Shown in pieces: positions 26,416-36,099 of a stretch of 64,000 bases of DNA; the first letter of the stretch is position 1; every line of letters starts with the position of its first letter. The stretch lies in assembly GCA_964481425.1 (NCBI GenBank), contig CAYZTM010000018.1, positions 1-64,000 on the forward strand, given 5' to 3'. A program made the translations under genes and the position numbers. The notes below the pieces were generated by a model. That model was given only the letters and a program-made list of their open reading frames with translations. It was not told where the DNA came from and did not search any database. The DNA comes from MKUN01 sp964481425 (GTDB lineage Bacteria; Bacteroidota; Bacteroidia; Chitinophagales; Chitinophagaceae).

Positions 26416-26438
26416 GGGGCCGGCCAGCGACCGGCCCC
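26416..26438 (-). other. GC-rich intercistronic hairpin between cargo gene and PorV gene
   Basis: GGGGCCGG (26416-26423) and CCGGCCCC (26431-26438) form a perfect 8-bp stem with a 7-base loop in the 62-bp gap. The bases after it on the transcribed strand are A-rich, so it does not look like a simple terminator; it may set mRNA stability or expression ratio. Confidence 0.5.
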
Positions 26439-26456
26439 TTGAAAATCCTTTTGTTA

Positions 26457-29400
26457 TTAATAAGATGTTATATCCAGCGGACGCATAGCTCCAAACCAAC
26501 GAAGCACCGTTTCCCCAATACCTTCAGCATTTACATGTATCAGGTACATACCGCTGGCAATAGGTAAGCCTTTGGCGTTACGCACATCCCAATCTATATA
26601 AGAAGTATTGGCATCATCTTTTGTCAAATGACGGATCAAAGTACCATCCAGCGAGTATATATCTATACTTGCTTTGTGCGGCAAGTTGATGATACGTACG
26701 CGTGTATCAAGACGGCTTGATTCATAACCCGTATAACCGTAATAAGGATTAGGGGTTACATTGATTCGCTTCAGCACTGCGCTCTTATCGTCTTTGGCAT
26801 CGCTAAGCGGAGTTGGCGCCAGGTCGGCTGTGCTGAACTGGTAATGTGGTAATCCCCCATTTAAACTTGACTTATTCAGGGTAGACTCCGTTTGTCCGTA
26901 AGGCCTGGAAACCCTGAACTTCAACCTGGTAACAGTCGGTATCAGGTTATCTTTCAACGGCAGTAAATGCTGGTCCGGATTAATAGTAGGTATACCCACC
27001 CACATCATCTTTTGATAAGCACCAGCGATCTGTAAACTTGATCCCTTTTTCACAATATTAACGAAACTTGTATCCTCGTCATATTGCGTAGAAGAAATGT
27101 AAACATAATGTTTGCCACCAAACAGCGGATCACCCGAAAAATCATTCAAAATGTTCGAAGTCGGGTTCCAGATCATGTCACCACCATTTTCTGTTTTAAG
27201 ATAAGAATCCTCACCAAATATGATATTTAAGCGTTGACCTGTCTCTTCATCTATGGCATAGCCGGGGAAATAAGACATACCGGTATCCGTTTCGCTATAA
27301 ACAGGCGATCCACTCGCATCAACATCACCGGTCCAGGATTTATGGCTCCTCAAAGAGAACTGCTTGACATTATGATCAGCCAGATCCGGGTCAGCCTGTT
27401 CTTCTATTACAGCACAGTGTGTCCATTTGCTCTTATCCGGCGTAAATACAAGATCAACGCTATGTAAGCCATTCATAACATTTTTATTGACCGAGCCGGT
27501 ATAAGCCACACCAAACTGGCATGCTTTAGACGACTGTATTGAGGCAAGTGCGTAAGGCGCCCAAGTCGATTTGGTAAGCGTCGTATTGGCAAACATATTG
27601 GCATATGCACCTACGGTATCAAAACCAAAAGAGCCGAAGTTACAGTTCCTGAAAGGATTAGTGATACTGGCTGCCGGCGTATTGCCAGTCCTGATCCAGT
27701 TCTCCACTGCAAGGAAGCTATTTGTCTCTTTATTGCTGCTTACACCTGCAAGCCATGGCTTGGTCTCATCATCATACATAACCAACGATGTCAAGTATCC
27801 GTTGCCATCCGGCTCGTCTTCACCCGGAGCTACAACTTGCGCTATGTTTACGGACAATCCATAATCTTCGATCAACTGTTCATTAAGCTTAGCAAGTGAA
27901 CGCTCACTATAGATAGTTTCATTAGCATCAGTGTTCACGAGCTTCCAGCCAGAATTACTATCAGCTACTATCCTCACATCTGTTGAAGTTATAGTATCAA
28001 CCTTACCTGTCAGATACAATTCCCAGTTAGCAGCTTTTACCTTCTGCGGATCTACTACCTTCACATCTACAGGTCCGGCCCCTGCCTGATAAACAATATC
28101 CTTTGACGGGATGATACTACCATTGCTAAACGCACCTTCCTCTGTGGCTGCATCAAGATCAACAATATTCCCACCGTTACCAATACCTTCCAGTTTGTGT
28201 ATCACGATACCACTGCCGTAATCTGCATTCAACGTAGTACCCATCGCACCATTTGCCGGGTTGGGCATTGGTGTGTATACTATAAGGCTCGTACCATTGG
28301 GACCATGCAAACTTTCAAGATAAGGCACATCTTGTGTAGAATCGGCGTGCGTCCCGCTGGGATCAAACGGTGCAAAGTTGTTATAAGCATATGCGATCAC
28401 TACATAGTAGTAATTTTTATAATTAACAAGTCGCTTGTCATCGGTTGTAGCAAAGGCATCCGTGGTAAGTGCAAAGCTATGTACTATACCACTGTCCTTT
28501 CCTTCCACCTTTACAACGGCTTGCCAGGTAGTATCGCTGATGTCTGTTTCCTTGTTGTAATTTACGATACGTTTCACTCCGTTCTTAATATCACATTGGA
28601 ACACTTCTGCTGCAACATCGGTATTCAAAGACCCATCAGAATTATATATCTGCCCCGGGCCAACTTCTGAACTCTTTAACTGGAACACACGATAGCCTTC
28701 AAACTTGTACAGAGAGTCTGCAGCGTGTACATAATTCTTCGCCTTGGTTGACGGCACCCTGTATTTGGGTGAATCGACATAACCATATTGCTCTTTATAG
28801 TTATTACTTTCAGGGTCATTGAATAAATAAAATACGAGCTTTCTGTCCATTTCCCTGATGGTTACACGAGGCGCTTCAGGGCCTTCAGTTGTCTTGAAGC
28901 CCGCCTCAAAAAGACTTTGGATCACATCATCAGCAGCACGGATCTTCTTGAAGGAAGTATTAGGACAACCGCCCACGTCTGCTACCCAGCAGGAACCGAT
29001 GATCAGATCGTTAACAGCGCCGGGAATAAGTTGGAATGCACCGGCAGAGTGTATGAAGCGGCGGTCCCCAACCGGGTTACCACAAGTACACTCAGACCAG
29101 GTGTCTTTATCAGGATCACCAAAGAACACGAATCTTGTTTTAGGGCCCGCAGTAGTTGCATTAGATGGAATGCCCGGACCGTGAAAGTCATTGTTGAATA
29201 TTTCGCCCTTACGGTCCGACCCTGTCATGTAGTTGTATATCTCCACGCCATTGGTCGGGTTGCCATAATTACCATTATCGTTATTAAAATAGGTAAACGC
29301 CTGCATCGAGAGGAGCGAATCTTTGATTGTCCCATCGGGCATGTGAATGTACTTATGAGGGCCCTTAAAGAAGTCAACACCTACCATAGGCACATGATTG

Positions 29401-30404
29401 CCATAGGTACCGGGACCACCAGAACCATCTATACTGTTACCATTATATTCAATACCAAGACCTCTTACGGTATCGCAACCTATATAGTCATCAAATGCGT
29501 AACCAAGGTCAGCATCGGTCCACGTGGCCATATAAGTACTATCCATGGTAAGCGGGCCCCTGTTGATAATACGATAGATAAAGAAAGAGGCATCATTCAA
29601 CGCGTCTTTGGTGCTGTATGCAAACGCACTAGTTTGCACCTCAAGGCCAATGGCATCTGTCTTGGTCTCCCCTTTGATATTTCCCTTATCGTTAAAAACC
29701 CACCATATATACTGGTCACCGGTGATGTCAGGATAATCACCATCCTTATAGTCATAATTGCCGTCACCATTAACATCCACAAAGGGCGCGTAATCAAATG
29801 TTGAAGCTGTAAGTATGCTTAAACGGTTACCATTGGCACCTTTTGCATAACCATTGCCTTTCGCCGGCCATTCCTTGATCACATCAAACTTAGGATCACT
29901 TACGGCATCAGGACCTTGTCTGATCAATTCCTTAAAGGAATTGATAACCGATTTATCTACCCTCCAGAAACGGTCCCACTCGGAACAGGTGGCCGCATCG
30001 ATACTTTTAGTATCTGGGTCCAGCGGGCCGGGCCAATAGTCATTACCGTTTTGGCGATAAGTTTGGGCCGCTACTTTCAGCTGTCCCTGCGCATCATAAC
30101 CACCTATCCAGGAAGATCCGGCAAAAAGTGAGTTCTTACCGGAGCCATTAGGTATTTCATACTGGGCAGTTCCCGTACCGCGATCATACCACATATCACC
30201 GCCGGTCATGATCCTGGCCCTTACATTATTGATATTAAGGTCAATAGTAGCCTGGGCTTCCTTACATCCTGCAGCGCTTTTCAGCAATGGCCTGCCGCCC
30301 TTCTTAAAGTTTATATCAGGAAGGGCATTGGCATTCATCGACATTCCGACCATTCCTGCCAGGGCCGCCAACATTACCAAACTTTTATTACTCTTACGCA
30401 TCAT
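26457..30404 (-). CDS. Very large secreted protein with T9SS-associated C-terminal region
   Basis: About 1315 residues, signal peptide MRKSNKSLVMLAALAGMVGM then ANA. The body has many calcium-site-like loops (DVNGDGNYDYKDGDYPD). The end contains RINVTPNPYYGYTGYE, a FlgD-like Ig fold (IDIYSLDGTLIRHL, IDWDVRN, SGMYLIHV) and LRWFGAMRPLD, a recurring terminus of huge secreted Bacteroidota proteins encoded between a TonB-dependent receptor and a PorV-type protein. It differs from the short type A sorting signal. Start at 30404 (or 30401) rather than an in-frame upstream TTG at 30428, because it begins the signal peptide. Function unknown; a surface complex with the receptor is inference. Confidence 0.78.
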   Translation of the reverse strand: MMRKSNKSLVMLAALAGMVGMSMNANALPDINFKKGGRPLLKSAAGCKEAQATIDLNINNVRARIMTGGDMWYDRGTGTAQYEIPNGSGKNSLFAGSSWIGGYDAQGQLKVAAQTYRQNGNDYWPGPLDPDTKSIDAATCSEWDRFWRVDKSVINSFKELIRQGPDAVSDPKFDVIKEWPAKGNGYAKGANGNRLSILTASTFDYAPFVDVNGDGNYDYKDGDYPDITGDQYIWWVFNDKGNIKGETKTDAIGLEVQTSAFAYSTKDALNDASFFIYRIINRGPLTMDSTYMATWTDADLGYAFDDYIGCDTVRGLGIEYNGNSIDGSGGPGTYGNHVPMVGVDFFKGPHKYIHMPDGTIKDSLLSMQAFTYFNNDNGNYGNPTNGVEIYNYMTGSDRKGEIFNNDFHGPGIPSNATTAGPKTRFVFFGDPDKDTWSECTCGNPVGDRRFIHSAGAFQLIPGAVNDLIIGSCWVADVGGCPNTSFKKIRAADDVIQSLFEAGFKTTEGPEAPRVTIREMDRKLVFYLFNDPESNNYKEQYGYVDSPKYRVPSTKAKNYVHAADSLYKFEGYRVFQLKSSEVGPGQIYNSDGSLNTDVAAEVFQCDIKNGVKRIVNYNKETDISDTTWQAVVKVEGKDSGIVHSFALTTDAFATTDDKRLVNYKNYYYVVIAYAYNNFAPFDPSGTHADSTQDVPYLESLHGPNGTSLIVYTPMPNPANGAMGTTLNADYGSGIVIHKLEGIGNGGNIVDLDAATEEGAFSNGSIIPSKDIVYQAGAGPVDVKVVDPQKVKAANWELYLTGKVDTITSTDVRIVADSNSGWKLVNTDANETIYSERSLAKLNEQLIEDYGLSVNIAQVVAPGEDEPDGNGYLTSLVMYDDETKPWLAGVSSNKETNSFLAVENWIRTGNTPAASITNPFRNCNFGSFGFDTVGAYANMFANTTLTKSTWAPYALASIQSSKACQFGVAYTGSVNKNVMNGLHSVDLVFTPDKSKWTHCAVIEEQADPDLADHNVKQFSLRSHKSWTGDVDASGSPVYSETDTGMSYFPGYAIDEETGQRLNIIFGEDSYLKTENGGDMIWNPTSNILNDFSGDPLFGGKHYVYISSTQYDEDTSFVNIVKKGSSLQIAGAYQKMMWVGIPTINPDQHLLPLKDNLIPTVTRLKFRVSRPYGQTESTLNKSSLNGGLPHYQFSTADLAPTPLSDAKDDKSAVLKRINVTPNPYYGYTGYESSRLDTRVRIINLPHKASIDIYSLDGTLIRHLTKDDANTSYIDWDVRNAKGLPIASGMYLIHVNAEGIGETVLRWFGAMRPLDITSY

Positions 30405-30435
30405 AACTTTATTTAAAGTTATTAACAAATTATTA

Positions 30436-33400
30436 TTAGAAATTAAAGTTTATACCAAGCGTTATCCTTCTCGGTAAGTTATAGTGATCCGGGTTATCGT
30501 TGTATAATGAATATATGGTTTGATATGATATCGGATTGGTCTGAGTACTGGCAGCTACGATTCCTTGTGCAGATGTCAGGTAACCGTCGTCATCAGGCCT
30601 GCCGGTGTAACCATATACAGTCAATACATCCTTAATGTTAAATACGTTCTGTATATATACGAATGCATTCAGGTAAAGTGGATTCTTATGCTTGGCGTTT
30701 TCACCCATAGCTTTCTTTGCTGACCTCAAAGCGAAGTCTTTATCCAGGCGCAGGTCCAGCATGTAGTGCCATGGCAGGCGCGAACCATTTATCTCGCCTT
30801 GCACCGTCCTGTTGGTAGGATTGGCGTCAAGACGCTTTGTGTAAGGCTCACCGCTTCTGGCGCTGAAATTGAAGTTGATACCTGCGTTTTGCAGGATGTG
30901 CTTGCCTGCTACTACAGGGCCTGAACCTTCGTCATAACGGTAATCTATGTTTGCGGTTATCTGGTGTCTTGAGTCGTAATCGAGAGCACTTACATAACGC
31001 AGATTAGGTACGCCGGCAGCAATGAAATTTTGTATCAGACCATTGGTTGCAACGCTATTGCCATTCCCACCATTGCCCGATGCGTCACCCGAACCGGTAC
31101 CTTCCGCGAATTGAAGTGTATAATTCACCTTCATACGAATGTTGCCCATACGGCGCAAGTCATAGCTCAGCGTCAAGCCTTTGGTGGTCGAGAAGTCACG
31201 ATTACCGTAAGTATAATAAGTTGTCGGCCAGGCATACAGGTAAGGACGCACCTGGATCATATCCTTACGTTCGCGGTAGAAACCGGATATTGTTATAGCT
31301 GACTGCTTGGTGAGTACCTGCTGGAAACCTACCTCATAATCAAACATTTTTTCCGGCTTCAGGTCATTATTGTCAATTATGCTACCGGCACTCTGGGGCA
31401 GGTAGTAATAATCATATGGTGTTGCAAAGTTCCTGCCTCCCCTGGGCCTCTGTACTATGACATCATAGTGTGCATAAAAATTGGCCACTGTCGAGATCGG
31501 GAAAGAGAATGAGATACGGGGGGCAACATTTACCTGTGGTTTATAATCAGTAAAGGAGCTGCTCGCATTAAATGATGTATCACTTATTTTAGTGTTGGGA
31601 TCTTTCAGGAAAGGCTGGGGAGGAAGACCACCGCTTGCAACGGTCAAAGTAGAAGGGTCCTGTAATACATTTCCCTTGGCATCATACCAGTCATCTCCGT
31701 TACGGAAACCAATTATATTGGGCTTGGACGAGTTGTTATTATCAACATAAACCACGTAATTACTACCCATGTTCGACGGAATAGTACCATTGTAAGCTCT
31801 CGAATTACCTTCAAGATCTGAAACTTTATATTCGTCATATAAAGAATATGGGTCTTTCAACACTTTCGTACTGGCATCGTAGCGGTCCACACGCACACCT
31901 ATATTAAAGTCTATGTCTTTATATCGGAAGTGGTCCTGCAGATAAGCCGCAGTGTAACTTGGACGGTTGGCACCTATGCGGCGGGTAAAAGCGCCATCAG
32001 CAGTGGTATCTGTAAAATAGTCGTTAAAATTAATATTCCCTGTCTCCTTCTTTCCTGTATAATCATATCCATAGTAGCTTACCATAGGGAAGCCGCTATT
32101 CAACAGTTCATCGGCAGAGAACATATCGAGCGAAAGTAAACTCGGATCAACACCATCCACATTGAGGTAGTCAACCCCATTCGGATCAAGACCAAGCTTC
32201 TTCCTTAAGTTCCTGTCGAAGGTCGATTGGAGTGATAACTCCGCTTTACGCGCATAGAATACGGTATCATAAATACCCGGTATCACAGTACCGGCTTTCA
32301 CCTGCTCCCAGGTATATACCTGGCCATTTACGCGGTACATGGGATGGGTAAGGTCCAGGTCAGTGATATGGCTGTTCTGCAAGCCGCGCATAACCTGCCA
32401 GAGTGAGTTGCTACCCTGGCCACTAGGATTAGCCGACGCATTGAACGACCTGATCACCTGCTGCTGGTAGTATAAGCCAAACTGAATGGAGTGGCGTGTC
32501 TTCCCAAGCATCAGGTCGAAAGAGGCATCCGCTGTAACAGCGAACTGGCTGCTGTTGCTGTAGCCATACCCGTTCAAAGAAGTACCTGTATTTGCCCAGT
32601 AGCCATATGCATATTGTGGCAGGTCACCATTCATCATAGCACTATTGGCTCTTAGCTCAACGATATCTGTTGGTATAGCACCGTTCAGGTCATAATATTC
32701 GCTTGTGTAATTAGCCAAAAGAGGATTTTTATCTGAGCGCTCATACAACACCGCTTTCGGGAACTGGTACCCGGCCAGGCGATACATATAGTGCTTGGTG
32801 CTATCATCGTACGAATAAATGTAACCAGGCTCGTATTGACGGTCAAACTTACCTACATAGGCATAGTCAAATATGTTTTTCTTGAAATTCGGGTCCTGGC
32901 GTATGGAATGCTGTACCTGGTAATCGGCCTGTATCGAATAATAAGCGTTCTGTATTACACTTTGCTTGTCAGTGCCACTCTTGCCAAATCTCTGCGTAAA
33001 ACGCAGGAATCCACGGCCTGTGGTATTGATGTCCTGTGGGATGGACTCGGGCGTAAGAGGAGCATAAGACCTGTAACCGCTGTTCTCGGCAAAGCTGCTA
33101 CCCTTCCTATAGTTAAAAGTACCACCCGCTGTTATATTAACGTTGTCTGCAACCTGGAAGTCCAGTTTACCGTTGGCACGGCCTTCATATATAGCCGCAT
33201 TGGGCCTCACTTTTTCCACATGCATCTGGTCTTTGGTCAGATATTCTGCACTGTTCTTATATACTATGGTACCATTTTGGTTCAGCTGCCTGGTAAGTGG
33301 TGTTTGTTCTATCTGGCTCTTCACATCATCGTTCACCACCCATGTACCATTATAGAATGGGTTCCTATCCTTATCATACCAACCTTCAGCACCTACCAGG

Positions 33401-34230
33401 AAGCCCACAATAGGCTTCTTATTTCCCAAACTGTCTTTACGGCTGATCACCGGACCTGACAGATTCAACGAAGCCATATTGTGATTATACCCATCTACCG
33501 AGTGCTCCAGGCGAACACCGCCCTGGATGTCTTTAGAAGGGCCACGTGTTGTAACATTCACCACGGCACCAGTTGCGTCTCCGTACTTGGCAGGCAAGCC
33601 GGATGACAATACGTCTATCTGGTCTATCATTCCCTGGGGCAGGTTCACGTTCGCGCCGTTCACTACCACACCATCTATTATAAACTGAGTTGCATTACCG
33701 CGACCACCAAATGCATTGATATCACCGCCCGATTTGGCCATATGGATACCGGGGCTGGCAACTGCTACCAGGTCCTGCGTATTCGTGATACCCGTATGCT
33801 TTATATCCTTGGCATCCAGCACACCATGTGGATGGCCTATCTCAATGAGCGGAGTTTTATATGAAATTACTGTCGCTTCTTTCAGTTGGTGCACATTAAG
33901 TTCAAGGTTAAGATTCACCTTGGTACTGCTTTGGTCACGCACCACTACATCCTTCACTATTTTGGTCACATAGCCGGTGTAGGATACTTTTACCTCGTAA
34001 TTACTACCGGCAGGTAATGGCGTGACCACGTAATTACCGTCTATATCCGTAGCCGCACCGCCACGCTGTATACCACCCGATGATACCTGTACTATCGCGC
34101 CTATTACCGGCATTTTCTTCTCGTCGAGTACAGTACCGGAGATTTCACCGGATTGGGCAAGGGCTTTGCCCGTAACCCCCACAAACAGCAACACTAATAG
34201 ATAACGTAATGTACGTGCCATATCCTGCAT
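30436..34230 (-). CDS. TonB-dependent receptor with carboxypeptidase-regulatory-like domain
   Basis: About 1264 residues. A signal peptide (ARTLRYLLVLLFVGVTGKALAQ) is followed by a CarboxypepD_reg-like domain (SGEISGTVLDEKKMPVIGAIVQV, about residues 28-110), a plug (HPHGVLDAKDIKHTG, AFGGRGNATQFIIDGVVVNG, GLPAKYGDATGAVVNVTTRG) and a long barrel ending RRITLGINFNF. It is longer than a simple siderophore receptor and lacks a SusD neighbour, so a SusC-like glycan role is unlikely. It is first in an operon with the giant secreted protein and PorV-like gene. Start 34230 or 34221. A -7-like TATCTTTA (minus, 34258-34265) precedes it. Confidence 0.85.
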   Translation of the reverse strand: MQDMARTLRYLLVLLFVGVTGKALAQSGEISGTVLDEKKMPVIGAIVQVSSGGIQRGGAATDIDGNYVVTPLPAGSNYEVKVSYTGYVTKIVKDVVVRDQSSTKVNLNLELNVHQLKEATVISYKTPLIEIGHPHGVLDAKDIKHTGITNTQDLVAVASPGIHMAKSGGDINAFGGRGNATQFIIDGVVVNGANVNLPQGMIDQIDVLSSGLPAKYGDATGAVVNVTTRGPSKDIQGGVRLEHSVDGYNHNMASLNLSGPVISRKDSLGNKKPIVGFLVGAEGWYDKDRNPFYNGTWVVNDDVKSQIEQTPLTRQLNQNGTIVYKNSAEYLTKDQMHVEKVRPNAAIYEGRANGKLDFQVADNVNITAGGTFNYRKGSSFAENSGYRSYAPLTPESIPQDINTTGRGFLRFTQRFGKSGTDKQSVIQNAYYSIQADYQVQHSIRQDPNFKKNIFDYAYVGKFDRQYEPGYIYSYDDSTKHYMYRLAGYQFPKAVLYERSDKNPLLANYTSEYYDLNGAIPTDIVELRANSAMMNGDLPQYAYGYWANTGTSLNGYGYSNSSQFAVTADASFDLMLGKTRHSIQFGLYYQQQVIRSFNASANPSGQGSNSLWQVMRGLQNSHITDLDLTHPMYRVNGQVYTWEQVKAGTVIPGIYDTVFYARKAELSLQSTFDRNLRKKLGLDPNGVDYLNVDGVDPSLLSLDMFSADELLNSGFPMVSYYGYDYTGKKETGNINFNDYFTDTTADGAFTRRIGANRPSYTAAYLQDHFRYKDIDFNIGVRVDRYDASTKVLKDPYSLYDEYKVSDLEGNSRAYNGTIPSNMGSNYVVYVDNNNSSKPNIIGFRNGDDWYDAKGNVLQDPSTLTVASGGLPPQPFLKDPNTKISDTSFNASSSFTDYKPQVNVAPRISFSFPISTVANFYAHYDVIVQRPRGGRNFATPYDYYYLPQSAGSIIDNNDLKPEKMFDYEVGFQQVLTKQSAITISGFYRERKDMIQVRPYLYAWPTTYYTYGNRDFSTTKGLTLSYDLRRMGNIRMKVNYTLQFAEGTGSGDASGNGGNGNSVATNGLIQNFIAAGVPNLRYVSALDYDSRHQITANIDYRYDEGSGPVVAGKHILQNAGINFNFSARSGEPYTKRLDANPTNRTVQGEINGSRLPWHYMLDLRLDKDFALRSAKKAMGENAKHKNPLYLNAFVYIQNVFNIKDVLTVYGYTGRPDDDGYLTSAQGIVAASTQTNPISYQTIYSLYNDNPDHYNLPRRITLGINFNF

Positions 34231-34336
34231 TAAATATTTTTTAACCAAAGAAGGCGGTAAAGATAAAAATTCCTGTTAAAAATGTGTTCGTTAACCTAAA
34301 TATTTTCCCAAAAACTTGCTTATAATGAATAAATTA

Positions 34337-35272
34337 CTAACCCGTGACAATCTTTTCCAATAAGGTTTTGCTCATCTTATACAACGCTTCATAACTGTAA
34401 CCTGCAATATGTGGTGTCATGATCACTTGTGGTAAATTCACTATTTCATCAAGCATGGTCTTCAGCATTGCACTCATTTTGTCTATCGGCTCCTCTTCCC
34501 ATACATCCAGACAAGCTCCTTTAATTTTGCCGCTCTTCAATCCTTTATACAGTGCTTTTGTATCTGTTACCTTACCTCTTGACGTATTGAGCACCACAAA
34601 ATCTTTGGCCATGTTTGTAATAAAATTGTCATTTAGATAACAAATAGTATCCGTTTGTAATGGGACATGAAAACTAACTATGTCCGCTTGCTCAAATATT
34701 GGCTGGAGGTCATTGCAATTAATAACATAGCCCGGCATATCTTTTTGGTAATACTTGTCATATACAAGTATTTGCATATCAAAACATTGTAACTTTTTTG
34801 CCAATGCCCTGCCCGTATGCCCGAAACCTATGATGCCTATTGTTTTACCTTCCAGCTCTGTGCCCCTGTTCTCTTCTCTCAGCCATAGCCCTTTTTTTAT
34901 CTCCTCATTACTTACAGCTATTTTTTTATTTAGGCTCAGCAGCATCCCCAGCGCATGCTCAGCTACCGCGTTGCAGTTACCTTCCGGGCTCGAGTAACAG
35001 CGTATACCTTTGCCTGCAGCATATGGAAGATCTATTACCTCCATACCTGAACCCATACGTCCTATCCATTGTAGCCCAGGTGCTGCATCTATCAATTCCT
35101 TATCCAATTGCAGCCTGGTTGAAGTAATAACACCTGCACAATCTCCCAGCAATTCAAAAGCCATGGCCTGGCTCACCTTCTCTCTAAAGATCAATTCATA
35201 GCCGGCGGCCTGCAGGCCATTTGTCAGCACCTCGTGCACGGGGGCGGCTATCAATACTTTTCCTTTGCTCAT
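34337..35272 (-). CDS. D-isomer-specific 2-hydroxyacid dehydrogenase (SerA-like short form)
   Basis: A 311-residue NAD-dependent dehydrogenase. The nucleotide-binding motif GIIGFGHTGRALAKKL and the catalytic Arg (LNTSRGKV), Glu (WEEEP) and His (TPHIAGYSYE) are all present. The length fits the short 3-phosphoglycerate dehydrogenase group without ACT domain, but formate, glycerate or erythronate-4-phosphate dehydrogenases cannot be excluded. The start overlaps the rsmA stop by 4 bp (ATGA), so the two are coupled. With pdxA nearby, a vitamin B6 (PdxB-type) role is possible but unproven. Confidence 0.87.
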   Translation of the reverse strand: MSKGKVLIAAPVHEVLTNGLQAAGYELIFREKVSQAMAFELLGDCAGVITSTRLQLDKELIDAAPGLQWIGRMGSGMEVIDLPYAAGKGIRCYSSPEGNCNAVAEHALGMLLSLNKKIAVSNEEIKKGLWLREENRGTELEGKTIGIIGFGHTGRALAKKLQCFDMQILVYDKYYQKDMPGYVINCNDLQPIFEQADIVSFHVPLQTDTICYLNDNFITNMAKDFVVLNTSRGKVTDTKALYKGLKSGKIKGACLDVWEEEPIDKMSAMLKTMLDEIVNLPQVIMTPHIAGYSYEALYKMSKTLLEKIVTG

Positions 35273-36027
35273 AATTGATATTGCTTGTGTATTGCTACAA
35301 AATCAGCCACAGAAAGTTGTTCCGCTCTTTTGTCCATGATGCTGTCAGTTAGTGCCTCCGGGGGCAATGTGCCTTTAAGCGCATTTCTCAAGGTTTTCCT
35401 GCGCTGGTTGAAGGCTGCTTTTACCAGGTTAATGAATTTTCTTTTATCTGCAATTTGATGGGGGTTTCCTATGTGGCTTAGCCTGATCACGCCGCTTTTC
35501 ACCTTGGGCGGGGGCGTAAAGCAGTTCTCATGTACGTCGAAAAGGTATTCAACCTTAAAAAAAGCCTGTACCAGTACACTCAATATCCCGTAAACTTTCG
35601 ACCCCGGCCCCGAAGCTACCCGCAAAGCGACTTCTTTCTGGAACATCCCGATCACCTCGGTCACTTGCTCTTCCCATTCCAATACTCTGAATAATATGGG
35701 CGATGATATGTTATAAGGGAAGTTGCCGATAATGCTAAAACTGCCTTCAAATGGTCGTTCGGCTTTCAGGACATCCTGTTGTATGATCCTATCCTGCAGG
35801 GCAGGGTAGGTTTTTAATAGGTATTGCACTTTTTCCTCATCTACCTCGATTGCTTTATAATTTACACCGGGCAGCTCAAGCAGGTACTTGGTAATGGCGC
35901 CGCCGCCCGGGCCTATCTCAAGTAATTGCATACCCTGCGTATAGCTCAACTGTGCCACTATCTTCCGGCAAACGTTCTCATCATGCAGGAAGTGCTGACC
36001 GAGGCTTTTCTTTAATGTGTATTGCAT
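35269..36027 (-). CDS. rsmA: 16S rRNA dimethyladenosine transferase RsmA (KsgA)
   Basis: A 252-residue SAM-dependent methyltransferase that dimethylates the two adjacent adenines in helix 45 of 16S rRNA. Seen: KKSLGQHFLHD, the SAM motif LLEIGPGGGAITKYLL, and the catalytic NFPYNISSPILF (NLPY-like with Phe). The C-terminal helical domain has FNQRRKTLRNAL. ATG 36027 begins at the family N-terminus; an upstream in-frame extension would cross the promoter. Confidence 0.96.
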   Translation of the reverse strand: MQYTLKKSLGQHFLHDENVCRKIVAQLSYTQGMQLLEIGPGGGAITKYLLELPGVNYKAIEVDEEKVQYLLKTYPALQDRIIQQDVLKAERPFEGSFSIIGNFPYNISSPILFRVLEWEEQVTEVIGMFQKEVALRVASGPGSKVYGILSVLVQAFFKVEYLFDVHENCFTPPPKVKSGVIRLSHIGNPHQIADKRKFINLVKAAFNQRRKTLRNALKGTLPPEALTDSIMDKRAEQLSVADFVAIHKQYQL

Positions 36028-36038
36028 ATTGCAAAATG

Positions 36039-36046
36039 CAAAAGTA
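36039..36046 (-). promoter_or_regulatory. -7 element of rsmA
   Basis: TACTTTTG on the minus strand (36046-36039) matches TAnnTTTG perfectly, 11 bp before ATG 36027. No clear -33 TTTG at the normal spacing. It is back to back with the promoter of the aminopeptidase gene. Confidence 0.5.
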
Positions 36047-36087
36047 TAAAATCGCTTGCGCAACGTTTCACACTATTAAATAACGAC

Positions 36088-36095
36088 TACCTTTG
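36088..36095 (+). promoter_or_regulatory. -7 element of the M17 aminopeptidase gene, leaderless layout
   Basis: TACCTTTG matches the consensus and is followed after exactly 4 bp by ATG 36100. TTTC at 36066-36069 lies 18 bp upstream, one mismatch from the -33 element. The predicted mRNA starts within a base or so of the ATG. Confidence 0.6.
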
Positions 36096-36099
36096 CGCC

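Noticed and set aside
28917..29804. Plus-strand open frame of 295 codons inside the giant secreted-protein gene
   Set aside because: Antisense to a well-supported coding region with signal peptide and C-terminal domain; no protein-like motif.
32791..33459. Plus-strand open frame of 222 codons inside the TonB-dependent receptor gene
   Set aside because: Antisense shadow of a clear receptor barrel; hydrophobic stretches reflect complementary strand codons.
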